Positions 1 through 8,054 of a DNA stretch of 64,000 bases are shown one piece after another. Position 1 is the first letter of the stretch; every line of letters begins with the position of its first letter. A program made the translations under genes and the position numbers. Source of the DNA: Bin87 sp963665395 (GTDB lineage: Bacteria > Chloroflexota > Dehalococcoidia > Lucifugimonadales > UBA3495); assembly GCA_963665395.2 (NCBI GenBank), contig OY762251.1, forward strand, positions 4,154,001-4,218,000. Direction: 5' to 3'. Below the pieces are notes generated by a model. It was not told where the DNA came from. It saw nothing but the letters and a program-made list of their open reading frames with translations, and did no database searches.

Positions 1-409
1 ATTTCTTCTGGTATTCCTGCAACAGACCGGGCAACAAGTCGGGATTGGTGCGGGCGGCGGCGTTGAGAACCAACAGCATTTCGTTGGCCTCTCTGCGCGC
101 TTCTTTCTGCGCTTCTTTTCGGCCTTCCTCCCGCGCCTCTGCTCGCTCTCGTTCCGCCTGTTCTTGTTCTCGTTCCATCCGTCGCCGGTGTCTTGCCAAT
201 GCAATGAACATTTCTACCCCCAATTCAACCAAAATCGCCAGCGAGAATGAGACGAACGCGCCCCACTCCCACAGTCCCATAATTGCTTCCGGCGTTTTAT
301 CCCAGCCCCAAGCATGACCTTGCACCCATAGCGTCAACAGGTTGACGGGCCAGATGCCGAGGAGGATAAACGGGATGTGCTTTATGGCATCGCCTATCGG
401 TATGTCCAT
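1..409 (-). CDS. Membrane-anchored coiled-coil protein, C-terminus outside window
   Basis: Open reading frame running off the left edge; the ATG at 409 starts MDIPIGDAIKHIPFILLG. The N-terminal half has two hydrophobic stretches (about residues 8-28 and 46-72) around a Trp-rich loop. It is followed by a highly charged Arg/Glu/Gln coiled coil (about 73-115) and then a short segment with LNAAARTNPDLLPGLLQEYQ. No family is recognised. The plan resembles the 176-residue protein at 14583-15113: membrane segments, then an RE-rich coiled coil, then a short tail. It may be a small paralogous family. No clear Shine-Dalgarno sequence. Function unknown. Confidence 0.55.
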   Translation of the reverse strand, partial: MDIPIGDAIKHIPFILLGIWPVNLLTLWVQGHAWGWDKTPEAIMGLWEWGAFVSFSLAILVELGVEMFIALARHRRRMEREQEQAERERAEAREEGRKEAQKEARREANEMLLVLNAAARTNPDLLPGLLQEYQKK

Positions 410-468
410 AATAGTCCATTGCCGGCGACGCTGGACAACACCGCCGGCGTGATGTCGCTTCGGTTCGC

Positions 469-1287
469 CTAGTAATAAACGGCGTTGCCGGTGCCGCCGC
501 CGGCGGCGATGAGTTCGCCGGTGATGGCCCAAGCCTTGTCGGAGGCCAGGAAGGCGGTGAGATAGCCGATTTCCGAGGCGTCCACCATGCGGCAGATGTG
601 GTTGCCACGGCCCGAGCCGGGGGCGAAGTCCTGCGCCTCGGCCTCCTCCGGCGAGACGCCCAGCTGCTCGGCGCGGGCGGCCAGCAGGCTGGGAGTGCGC
701 TCGGTGCGCGTGGTGCCGGGGTGGATGCAGTTGACCGTGATGCCGAACTGCCCCAACTGCGCCGCCAGGGTTTTGGTCATGTGCACCAGCGAGGTATTGC
801 GCGCGCCGCCGCTGAGGTTGCCAGCGTTGCGGGCGTTGAGGCCGCTGATGTTGATGATGCGCCCGTAGCCCTGGGCCTTGAGCAGTGGGATGGCGGCGCG
901 GGAGCAGCGCAGCGCGCCGACGAACTTCACGTCGAAGTCGCTGATCAGCTCCTCGTCGATGAGGTCCTCGATGGGGCCGGTGGCCGACGGCGAGCCGCCG
1001 GGCAGGGAGGCGCTGTTGACCAGGATGTGCAGCCCGCCCAGGGCATTGGCCGCTTCGTTGATGACCCGGTCAACCTGTTCGCGGTTGGTGGCGTCAAACG
1101 ACATGGGGATGGCGCGGCGGCCGGTGGTCTCGGCGATCTCAGCGGCGGCCCGCTCCAGGTCGGGCAGGGAGCGCGAGCCGACCACCACGTCCGCGCCCTC
1201 GCGGGCCAGTTCCAAAGCGATGGCCTTGCCGATGCCGCGGCTGGCGCCGCCGACGAATGCCAATTTGCCTTCCAGTCCGAAGTCCAT
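469..1287 (-). CDS. SDR-family oxidoreductase with degenerate catalytic site
   Basis: A 272-residue short-chain dehydrogenase/reductase fold. It has the cofactor motif GGASRGIG (13-20), the NSAS motif (91-94), Ser148 in ISGL and Lys172. The family tetrad is Asn-Ser-Tyr-Lys. Here the position four before the Lys is Val168 rather than Tyr, and the usual Asn is replaced near Lys121. Ser and Lys are retained. NAD(P) binding therefore looks intact, while classical carbonyl reduction or alcohol oxidation is doubtful. The C-terminal region (HPGTTRTERTPS, then GELIAAGGGTGNAVYY) is otherwise normal. Substrate cannot be inferred. It is a single gene with a toxin-antitoxin/R-M cluster on the other strand. 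Confidence 0.85.
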   Translation of the reverse strand: MDFGLEGKLAFVGGASRGIGKAIALELAREGADVVVGSRSLPDLERAAAEIAETTGRRAIPMSFDATNREQVDRVINEAANALGGLHILVNSASLPGGSPSATGPIEDLIDEELISDFDVKFVGALRCSRAAIPLLKAQGYGRIINISGLNARNAGNLSGGARNTSLVHMTKTLAAQLGQFGITVNCIHPGTTRTERTPSLLAARAEQLGVSPEEAEAQDFAPGSGRGNHICRMVDASEIGYLTAFLASDKAWAITGELIAAGGGTGNAVYY

Positions 1288-1458
1288 AGGGGTTGCCTCC
1301 AGTATGCTTGCGAGACCCGCAACGATAGCGGGTTCGTCGGAATAGCGGCATTATACCGCCGGCAACCGGGCAGCGACGCGGCGGTTTTACGACGGCAACG
1401 GCCAGCCGCTATAATTGATTGGCAATCCAACCGCATGGCATTGACCGGAGGGTAGATT

Positions 1459-1674
1459 ATGAGCGAGTTGAATCACGATGACGGCACTGGCAAGGTTGCC
1501 GAAGAAGCCACTGCCACTGATGCGGACGACTCGGAACTGCGCGTTCTGGATGAGCGGCTGGCCGAGTTGCGCGCGCAGGGAATTATCGGCGGCGGCGAGG
1601 GCCCCAGAGGGTCCCTGCGCGCCATCGCCTACGTGCCTGGCGCTCTGGCGCGATTTATCGAAAGGCGGGGGTAG
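1459..1674 (+). CDS. Small antitoxin-like protein upstream of PIN-domain gene
   Basis: 71 residues, preceded by GGAGG nine bases before the ATG. The acidic N-terminal half (DDGTGKVAEEATATDADD) leads into a helical segment and ends RFIERRG. The stop lies 3 bases before the next ATG, so the two genes are almost certainly co-translated. By position and size it is the likely antitoxin (VapB role) of the PIN protein that follows. No DNA-binding fold is recognisable from sequence, so that role is inferred from context only. Confidence 0.6.
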   Translation: MSELNHDDGTGKVAEEATATDADDSELRVLDERLAELRAQGIIGGGEGPRGSLRAIAYVPGALARFIERRG

Positions 1675-1677
1675 GCT

Positions 1678-2085
1678 ATGACGCTGCCGCAACTCCCTAC
1701 AATTGCGTATGTTGATACGACCGCGACGTTCGCCGTCGCATTGGGAGAAGAACCGGCCGGGACTGCTGTCCAACGACGCTTGGGCAGTTTCCGATATCTG
1801 GTATCCGCAAACCTGCTGGAAACGGAACTGCGTACCGCGCTCAGGTACGAGGGAACAGACTTCGACGACAGCGCAATCGCCGAAATCATTTGGATTTACC
1901 CGAATCGTCGTCTGGATGCCGAAATGGCGGCGGTGCTGGAAATTGCCTACCTGTCGCCCATACGGGTGTGGCATCTGGCCGTTGCGATGTTTTTCAGAGA
2001 CGTGATGCAAAGCGAAATGGCTTTCGTTACTTTGGAAGAGCAGCAGGAAACCGTAGCGCGCGAGTTGGGTTTCTGGATTCCATAA
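1678..2085 (+). CDS. PIN-domain (VapC-like) protein, degenerate active site
   Basis: 135 residues with the PIN-fold pattern: first acidic residue in YVDTT (Asp13), second in LLETEL (Glu48), a W-HLA helix at 98-101 and a C-terminal FVTLEEQQ strand. In active VapC ribonucleases the third acidic residue lies three before the His of the HLA helix; here that position is Arg96. The last Asp is replaced by Glu119-Glu121-type residues. It may be a weakened or inactive toxin. It follows a putative antitoxin by 3 bases and precedes the MmeI-like R-M gene by 11 bases, so the three probably form one transcript. Confidence 0.7.
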   Translation: MTLPQLPTIAYVDTTATFAVALGEEPAGTAVQRRLGSFRYLVSANLLETELRTALRYEGTDFDDSAIAEIIWIYPNRRLDAEMAAVLEIAYLSPIRVWHLAVAMFFRDVMQSEMAFVTLEEQQETVARELGFWIP

Positions 2086-2096
2086 CGGAAACCACT

Positions 2097-4826
2097 ATGA
2101 CGCCCCAACTGCCCACAATGACGCCGCAAGCATTCGTCGCCAAGTGGAATGCCTCCGGGGGATTAGAGTTTGGCGAAAAGCAGGCGTCGCAGGAGATGTT
2201 CCTGGACCTCTGCGCCCTGGTGGGTCATCCTACGCCGGTGGCTTACGGCAACGCGGACGTTTTCACCTTTGAGAAGTGGGTTCCCGGCGGGTTTGCCGAC
2301 GCCTACCTGGAAGACCGTTTCGGCTGGGAGTTCAAGGGCGACGACGGGCAGTTGGACGACGCCCTCAACCAACTGCTGCGCTACCAGGTCTATCTGAAAA
2401 CGCCGCCGTTGCTCATCGTGTCGTCGTTCCGGACGATACGCATCCGCACCAACTTTCCGGGAATGGAGACCGTCCTCCACGAAATCCCGATAGTTGAACT
2501 GGACCAAGAGGGGCAGCTGACCAAGCTCCGCAACGCCTTTTTCGCCCCCGACGAGTTCCGTCCCAACCGCTCGGTGGAGGACGTCACCCGGGAGACTGCC
2601 GAGCTGTTCCGCGACATCGTTGCCGACATGGAGCGGTCCGCCACGGCGGATTTGCAACACACCGATGAGCCGGAGCGGCTGGCCCGCTACCTGAACCGCA
2701 TCGTGTTCTGCCTGTACGCGGAGGATGCCGGCCTGCTGCCCGACAACGTGCTGGCCGACATCCTCAACGCCAACCGGCAACGGCCCGACCTGTCCAACCG
2801 CGCCATCGCCAACCTCTTTGAGCAGATGGCCGGCGGCGGGCTGTTTGGCGCCTACGAAATCGCCCACTTTAATGGGGACCTGTTCCGGGGCGACGAGCCG
2901 GTTGAGCTGAGCGCCAGCGCCATGCAGCGCCTGGGCGAGGCGGTCAGCCGGAACTGGCGCAATATCGAGCCGTCCATCTTTGGCACGCTGTTTGAGCGGG
3001 CTTTGGACGCATCGCAGCGGGCCCGGCTGGGGGCGCATTACACCGGCGCCGACGACATCATGCTGGTGGTCAACCCGGTGGTAATGGACCCCTTGGAACG
3101 GGAGTGGGAGGCGGCGCGTAGGGAGATTGAGGAGTTTGACGATTCCCCGGCGCGGCAACGTCTGGAGGAGTTTCGCCGGCGGCTGGCGTCGGTTACGGTG
3201 CTGGACCCGGCCTGCGGCAGCGGCAACTTTCTTTACCTGGCTCTGCGCGGCCTGCTGGATTTGGAGAAGCGGGTGATTGACTACGCGGCGGCGCAGGGCT
3301 GGTACGGGTTGACGCCCACGGTCAAGCCCAACCAGATGCACGGGCTGGAAATCAGCCCCTACGCGGCGGAACTGGCGCGGACGGCCCTGTGGATTGGCTA
3401 CATCCAGTGGCACCAGAGCAACGGCTTTCCCTATACGCAGAGTCCGATACTGACGCCGCTGGATACGATACGGCAGACGGATGCCATACTGGACCTGACC
3501 GACCCGGAGCATCCGGCGGAACCGGAATGGCCGGCGGCGGAGTTTATCGTGGGGAACCCGCCGTTTTTGGGACATATTCCTTTCCGGGAATCGTTGGGCG
3601 ATGATTACATCGGTGCCGTGTATGGGCTGTATGGCGCCCGGATTCCCAACTCCAGCGATTTGTGTTGTTACTGGCTTGAGAAAGCGCGGGGGCAGATTGA
3701 GACCGGCGCAACAATAAGAGCCGGTCTGCTGGCAACGCAGGCGGTACGGTTTCAGTCCAACCGCCGAGCTCTGACACGCATCAAAGAAACGGGCGATATT
3801 TTCGCCGCCTACGGCGATTTGGAATGGAAACCGGAGGAACCCGATTCCGCTGCCGTCCACGTGTCCATCATCTGCTTTGACGATGGAAGCGAATCCGAGC
3901 GCGTATTGGACGGTCAACCGATTGCAACCATCAACGTTGACTTGTCTTCCGGCGCCGATTTGACGCTGGCGCAGCGGTTGGTCGATAACCGAAATCTAGC
4001 CTTTCAAGGCATCGGTAAAGTGGGAGATTTTGACATCCCCGAAACGCTTGCTGACGAAATGATAGCCCAATCGAATCCACATGGCCGTTCCAATTCGGAA
4101 GTAATCAAACGTTGGGTGAACGGCGCTGACATTACCCAACGATCAAGGAATATGTGGGTTATAGACTTCGGCGTTGATATGTCAATGGCTGACGCCGCAT
4201 TGTACGAAGCCCCGTTTGAGTACGTGAAAGAGAAAGTGATGCCAACGCGGATAAAGAACAAAATGAAGTGGCGGGCGGAAAATTGGTGGTTGCACGGTTA
4301 TCCGGCCACCACGATGCGGCGGACACTGGAGCATCTTGACCGTTACATCGCCACGCCAAAAGTCGCCAAACATCGCTTTTTCGTGTGGCTCAAAGGGGAT
4401 ATGCTACCGTCCAATCTAGTCATCGCGATTGCCAGCGACGATGACTATACTTTTGGTGTTTTGTCATCATCAATTCACGAGTTGTGGGCGCGTCAAGTTG
4501 GAAGTCAATTGAGAGAAGCGGATAGTGGAGGGACATATACGCCGACCACGTGCTTTGAAATGTTCCCGTTCCCGCAGCCGACCGGAGAGCAGCGGGAGGC
4601 CATCGCCCTGGCCGCCGCCGAGTTGAACCGTCTGCGCGAGAACGACACGCGGACGCTGACGAATCTGTACAACGCGCGGCCCACGTGGTTGGATCTGGCC
4701 CACGAGAGGCTGGACGCGGCGGTGGCAGCGGCGTATGGATGGCCGGCGGATTTGGGGGATGGGGAGGTGCTGGAACGGTTGCTGGCGCTGAACCTGGAGC
4801 GGGCGAGGGTGCCGGCGCAGGGGTAA
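2097..4826 (+). CDS. MmeI-family (type IIL) restriction-modification enzyme
   Basis: 909 residues, close to the 919 of MmeI. One polypeptide carries nuclease, adenine methyltransferase and target recognition. The N-terminal PD-(D/E)XK nuclease has Asp68-x9-Glu78-x-Lys80, the same D-x9-E-x-K spacing as MmeI. A helical spacer (about 150-360) is followed by SAM-binding motif I DPACGSGNF (370-378) and catalytic NPPF (487-490) of a gamma-class N6-adenine methylase. The C-terminal third is the target-recognition and C-terminal helical region (TYTPTTCFEMFPFP). The start is ATG at 2097, 11 bases after the PIN gene; the reading frame is open further upstream but overlaps that gene. No truncation is seen, so it is probably functional. 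Confidence 0.9.
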   Translation: MTPQLPTMTPQAFVAKWNASGGLEFGEKQASQEMFLDLCALVGHPTPVAYGNADVFTFEKWVPGGFADAYLEDRFGWEFKGDDGQLDDALNQLLRYQVYLKTPPLLIVSSFRTIRIRTNFPGMETVLHEIPIVELDQEGQLTKLRNAFFAPDEFRPNRSVEDVTRETAELFRDIVADMERSATADLQHTDEPERLARYLNRIVFCLYAEDAGLLPDNVLADILNANRQRPDLSNRAIANLFEQMAGGGLFGAYEIAHFNGDLFRGDEPVELSASAMQRLGEAVSRNWRNIEPSIFGTLFERALDASQRARLGAHYTGADDIMLVVNPVVMDPLEREWEAARREIEEFDDSPARQRLEEFRRRLASVTVLDPACGSGNFLYLALRGLLDLEKRVIDYAAAQGWYGLTPTVKPNQMHGLEISPYAAELARTALWIGYIQWHQSNGFPYTQSPILTPLDTIRQTDAILDLTDPEHPAEPEWPAAEFIVGNPPFLGHIPFRESLGDDYIGAVYGLYGARIPNSSDLCCYWLEKARGQIETGATIRAGLLATQAVRFQSNRRALTRIKETGDIFAAYGDLEWKPEEPDSAAVHVSIICFDDGSESERVLDGQPIATINVDLSSGADLTLAQRLVDNRNLAFQGIGKVGDFDIPETLADEMIAQSNPHGRSNSEVIKRWVNGADITQRSRNMWVIDFGVDMSMADAALYEAPFEYVKEKVMPTRIKNKMKWRAENWWLHGYPATTMRRTLEHLDRYIATPKVAKHRFFVWLKGDMLPSNLVIAIASDDDYTFGVLSSSIHELWARQVGSQLREADSGGTYTPTTCFEMFPFPQPTGEQREAIALAAAELNRLRENDTRTLTNLYNARPTWLDLAHERLDAAVAAAYGWPADLGDGEVLERLLALNLERARVPAQG

Positions 4827-4846
4827 AGGTGAGAGGAGGAACCGCA

Positions 4847-5107
4847 ATGACCGAAGAACACCACGACAGGAAACCGCGCGATGTGGACGTTGCTGTTTCC
4901 GTGAATTCTGGATCTCCAACAGTGAGTGTTTCGGTGCGCGTTGAGTACGCGGATGACGTGATTGTCGAAGATTCAGACACGCTCCGAAAAATCGCCACAC
5001 CGACCGGCGATTTTTTGGTTCGCAAGAGAGTATTTGTGATGGTCGCGGAGCACGGTAGGGTAGAGGTTACGAGAGATGTGTCGCCAGAAGAGGCGGCGGC
5101 GCATTAA
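4847..5107 (+). CDS. Small hypothetical protein downstream of R-M gene
   Basis: 86 residues starting at ATG 4847 after a strong GAGAGGAGGA Shine-Dalgarno; 20 bases after the MmeI-like gene, so probably the same transcript. It is predominantly beta-strand-like with alternating Val/Ser (VDVAVSVNSG, TVSVSVRVEY) and has acidic patches. No cysteines, membrane segment or known motif. The frame is open 160 bases further upstream, but that part is low-complexity Gly/Ala and overlaps the R-M gene. Function unknown. Confidence 0.6.
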   Translation: MTEEHHDRKPRDVDVAVSVNSGSPTVSVSVRVEYADDVIVEDSDTLRKIATPTGDFLVRKRVFVMVAEHGRVEVTRDVSPEEAAAH

Positions 5108-5215
5108 AAGAACTGACACGTGGGAATCCCATTCAAAACTTGTTAAACGCGCCCTAGATGGGCATTGTCCGGGCATGATGCGCTCCTTGTTGAGCAATTG
5201 CTATAGTGAAAGGGG

Positions 5216-5240
5216 CCTGTCCCCGCTACGCCGGGGCAGG
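5216..5240. repeat. Imperfect inverted repeat upstream of DUF5678-like gene
   Basis: CCTGTCCC and GGGGCAGG arms around a loop of about nine bases, within the 150-base gap 5108-5257. The GGGGCAGG arm with adjacent sequence is also found in the repeat at 57378-57430. It is probably a remnant of a dispersed repeat rather than a terminator, because no T-tract follows. Confidence 0.4.
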
Positions 5241-5257
5241 CAAAAGGGGGAACCATT

Positions 5258-5572
5258 ATGAAAGCAATTGAAACCAACCCTGACCCCGAAGCCAAAGCGC
5301 GTTTGATCGAGTCAATCGTGGCCGAGCATGGCAGTCTCAAGGCTTTTGTCCAGTCAATGCGCGAGTATCGGGAGTTGCGCCGGCGGCTGATAGGGGAGAC
5401 ACCATCATTGAAGGAGCAGTACCCCGACCAATGGGTCGGCATGGGTCCCGGCGACGTGCTGGTGGTAGGCGACTCCCTGGAGAAAGTGCTGGCGCAGCTT
5501 GATGAGAAAGGCGTCCGCCGGGACTCGGTCATCGAGTTCCTGAACACGAACCCGACGCGGATGATACTGTGA
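5258..5572 (+). CDS. DUF5678-like small protein paired with retropepsin-like gene
   Basis: 104 residues. The N-terminal half is helical and charged. The C-terminal half has YPDQWVGMGPGDVLVVGDSLEKVLAQLDEKG, matching the DUF5678 pattern (an aromatic-rich strand followed by a residue-counting helix). AGGGGGAACC precedes the ATG. Its stop overlaps the GTG start of the next gene by 4 bases (GTGA), so the pair is translationally coupled. In many bacteria such proteins sit next to small aspartic-protease-like ORFs. Biochemical role unknown. Confidence 0.65.
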   Translation: MKAIETNPDPEAKARLIESIVAEHGSLKAFVQSMREYRELRRRLIGETPSLKEQYPDQWVGMGPGDVLVVGDSLEKVLAQLDEKGVRRDSVIEFLNTNPTRMIL

Positions 5573-6030
5573 TTGCGGGCGGTTTTGACGCCTCCGGGTA
5601 TCCTACGGTTGAAGGCCGCCTGGTGGTGCCTCGCCTGGGCGTGTCATACCGAGTGCCGTTCCTGGTGGACACAGGAGCCGATGGAACGTGCCTTCATCCC
5701 AGGGACGGTATCCAGGCCGGCATCCCATTTGGCCGTTTGCGTGATGGCGTTACAGTGGGCGGCATCGGCGGCCAGTCAACTTACTATGAGGAACCGGCAA
5801 TCCTTATGTTTACCGACGACGCAGAAGGACAGACTTACGCCTATCACGTGGTAGTGGACATTGCCAAGCCGGAGGACGTCAGCGACGAAATCCCTTCCTT
5901 GTTGGGACGGGACATCATCGACCGCTGGCGCATGGTGTACGACCGAACCGTTGACATACTGGAATTTACGGTCCGGAGCGCCGACACTATTCTCGATGTT
6001 GAAGAACCGCCGGACCCACCTCCAACCTGA
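5569..6030 (+). CDS. Retropepsin-like aspartic protease (clan AA)
   Basis: 153 residues with the retroviral-type aspartyl protease signature FLVDTGADGTCLHP (Asp-Thr-Gly at about 33-35), a glycine-rich flap-like segment GVTVGGIGGQSTYY, and a C-terminal LLGRDIIDRW matching the hydrophobic-hydrophobic-Gly motif that follows the flap. These proteins act as homodimers, each supplying one Asp. The start is GTG overlapping the previous stop. Bacterial members are of mostly unknown substrate. The Pro-rich C-terminus (EEPPDPPPT) is probably disordered. Confidence 0.8.
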   Translation: MIAGGFDASGYPTVEGRLVVPRLGVSYRVPFLVDTGADGTCLHPRDGIQAGIPFGRLRDGVTVGGIGGQSTYYEEPAILMFTDDAEGQTYAYHVVVDIAKPEDVSDEIPSLLGRDIIDRWRMVYDRTVDILEFTVRSADTILDVEEPPDPPPT

Positions 6031-6095
6031 TTGGTCTATTCCCAAATTAGTCTTGGTCAAACCTCGCCGTTAAACCGCATGGTGTGGCGACTGTT

Positions 6096-7322
6096 CTACA
6101 CCGCCCCCGCTCTCGCCAGCGCCGCCAGCTCCCGCGCCGGGTAGCCCAGCAACCCGCCGTACACCTCCGCGTTGTGCTCGCCCAATAGCGGTGCGCGGGT
6201 TAGTGTTGTCTGGGTTTCGCTGAGCTGGAAGGGGGCGCCGGCGTATTCCAACGGGCCGGCTTCAGGGTGGTTGACCTGGGTGTAGAAGCCGCGCTCGCGC
6301 TGCTGGGGACTGGTGAATACTTCGGACGGCGTGTAGTAGGGGGCGATGGGGACGCCGTGGGCCTGGCCTTCGGCGTAGAGCCATTCGCGGGTGTGCTGGG
6401 AGAACCATTCCCGCAGGTGGCGGTTCAGCTCGGGGCCGTGGGTGGCCGGGTCGCTGAACATGTCGGGCGATGCCCAGTCGGGGTTGCCCATGAAGTTCAG
6501 CAGGCCGTCGAACTGGCGGGACTCCAGGGTCAGCAGCTCCACGTAGCCGTCGGAGGCCGGCAGGACGCCGCCGACGCGGAAGTAGCGGGAGAAACGGGTC
6601 TCGGTGATGCCCTCGGACTCGTGGCGCTGGATGGGCATATAGCCCACGGATAGCTGGGCCTCCTGGGCCGAGGCGTCTACCGTCTGGCCGGATGCGTCAG
6701 GGTTGGACAGGCGATGATAGACGGCGGCCACCGCGCCCACGGCGGCGGTGAGGCCGGCCTGGTAGTCGCCCATGTTGGCGCCGGCGACGATGGGGGGACG
6801 GTCGGGGAAGGTGTCCAGCGCCAGGCCGTTGGGCAGCAGCCAGCCCTCGCCGCCGGCGTGGAAGGCGGCCAAGTGTCCGGCGCGATAGTCGGCGTAGGGG
6901 CCGCTGGAGCCAAAGGGCGTTACGGCGGCGATGATGACATTGGGGTTGGCGGCCAGCAGAGAATCGCCGTCCAGACCGACGGCGGCGGCTTTGGCCGGCG
7001 TGTGGTCGTGGATAACCAGGTCCACGCGGGATACCAACTGGCGCAGCAGGTCCCGGCCGGTGGGGTTGTGCAGGTCCAGTGTGACGCTCTTCTTGCCGGT
7101 GTTCAGGCAGAGGAACAGGCCGCTGCGCTCGTTATGGGGGATGTCGTCAGGGAACGGGCCGCGGCGGCGAGACGGATCGCCGGCGTTGGGTGGTTCCGCC
7201 TTGATGACCTCGGCACCGAGGGAGGTCAACAGCTTGCCGCAGTAGGGGCCGGGGATGAGGGAGGCCAGCTCCAGGACGCGGAGGTTGGGGAGGGCGGTGG
7301 GGGCTGAGTTAGTAGTGGTCAT
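6096..7322 (-). CDS. CaiB/BaiF type III CoA-transferase
   Basis: 408 residues, the normal family length. It has the N-terminal signature LRVLELASLIPGPYCGKLLTSLGAEVIKAE and the catalytic Asp in NMGDYQAGL (about residue 188), which forms the acyl-anhydride with the CoA donor. The family moves CoA between carboxylic acids (formyl-CoA:oxalate, carnitine, bile acids, methyl-substituted succinates); the substrate cannot be read from sequence. Its start overlaps the stop of the Uma2-like gene by 4 bases. Multiple such transferases are characteristic of SAR202-type genomes, which fits the rest of the window. Confidence 0.9.
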   Translation of the reverse strand: MTTTNSAPTALPNLRVLELASLIPGPYCGKLLTSLGAEVIKAEPPNAGDPSRRRGPFPDDIPHNERSGLFLCLNTGKKSVTLDLHNPTGRDLLRQLVSRVDLVIHDHTPAKAAAVGLDGDSLLAANPNVIIAAVTPFGSSGPYADYRAGHLAAFHAGGEGWLLPNGLALDTFPDRPPIVAGANMGDYQAGLTAAVGAVAAVYHRLSNPDASGQTVDASAQEAQLSVGYMPIQRHESEGITETRFSRYFRVGGVLPASDGYVELLTLESRQFDGLLNFMGNPDWASPDMFSDPATHGPELNRHLREWFSQHTREWLYAEGQAHGVPIAPYYTPSEVFTSPQQRERGFYTQVNHPEAGPLEYAGAPFQLSETQTTLTRAPLLGEHNAEVYGGLLGYPARELAALARAGAV

Positions 7323-7969
7323 ATGTCAAAGATATACTGCCGCACCGGAAAGGAAAAGCCGGGCAGCACGTTTTCGCCGTCCAGCGTTTCCGGGTCATTC
7401 AGCAACACCGGCTCCGGCTGGCCGGCGCGATAGATATGCACCTGCCGCTGGCGGGCGTCAATCAGCCAGCCCAGACGAACCCCGCCGGCCATCCACGCGG
7501 CCATCTTGTTTTGCAGCGGACGCAGGTCGTCGGTGCGGGAGCGGATTTCCACCACGAAGTCTGGCGCGCCCTCGATGATGGTATCCCTTTCCCGCTCCGG
7601 CAGCGCGTCAAATCGTTCCTGCGTAATCCAGGCGGCATCCGGCCCCAGCACCGCGCCGGAGGGGAGGCGGAAGCGCACGGTTTGCGACGATGCGCTTCCG
7701 CCGTTGGCGATTTCCCAATTGGCGAGGAACGTTGCCATGTAAAGTTCCCATTTATTGCCGCGGTATCCGGTCATGGGCAGTATCAGCAGCTCCCCCTCGG
7801 CGGTGACCTCCATCTGGTACCGGTCGTTCTGCTCACAGAACGCGATAAACCGCTCCGGGAAATCGTCGGCGCAGTGGTCGATGCCCAGGGCCGCCAGGCG
7901 CAGGACGACGGCGCTGTCGGGCGCGATGGTGGTGGGGGCGTTGGTGGTTGGTTTGGGGATGGTGGTCAT
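7319..7969 (-). CDS. Uma2-family endonuclease-like protein (DUF820)
   Basis: 216 residues of the Uma2/DUF820 type, a PD-(D/E)XK-fold family. Visible are the Gly-Pro-Asp strand (GPDAAWIT), the PDFVVEIRS strand with its Glu, and NKMAAWMAGGVRLGWLID with the Lys and the downstream strand. The family is numerous in Cyanobacteria and Chloroflexota and has no firmly assigned role. An ATGA overlap joins it to the CoA-transferase gene, but no functional link is evident. The N-terminal 15 residues are Thr/Pro-rich and probably disordered. Confidence 0.85.
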   Translation of the reverse strand: MTTIPKPTTNAPTTIAPDSAVVLRLAALGIDHCADDFPERFIAFCEQNDRYQMEVTAEGELLILPMTGYRGNKWELYMATFLANWEIANGGSASSQTVRFRLPSGAVLGPDAAWITQERFDALPERERDTIIEGAPDFVVEIRSRTDDLRPLQNKMAAWMAGGVRLGWLIDARQRQVHIYRAGQPEPVLLNDPETLDGENVLPGFSFPVRQYIFDI

Positions 7970-8054
7970 GGTGGTTGATTATATTGGGAGCAGTTAGTAT
8001 GTGTTGACTGCAACGTGAAAACCTAACAGGCCGGTTTTTCCTGGCGGAGTTCAC

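Noticed and set aside
2163..3917. 584-codon frame on the minus strand across the MmeI-like gene
   Set aside because: Antisense shadow of a complete R-M gene with clear motifs; its composition is Arg/Gln/Val-rich without structure.
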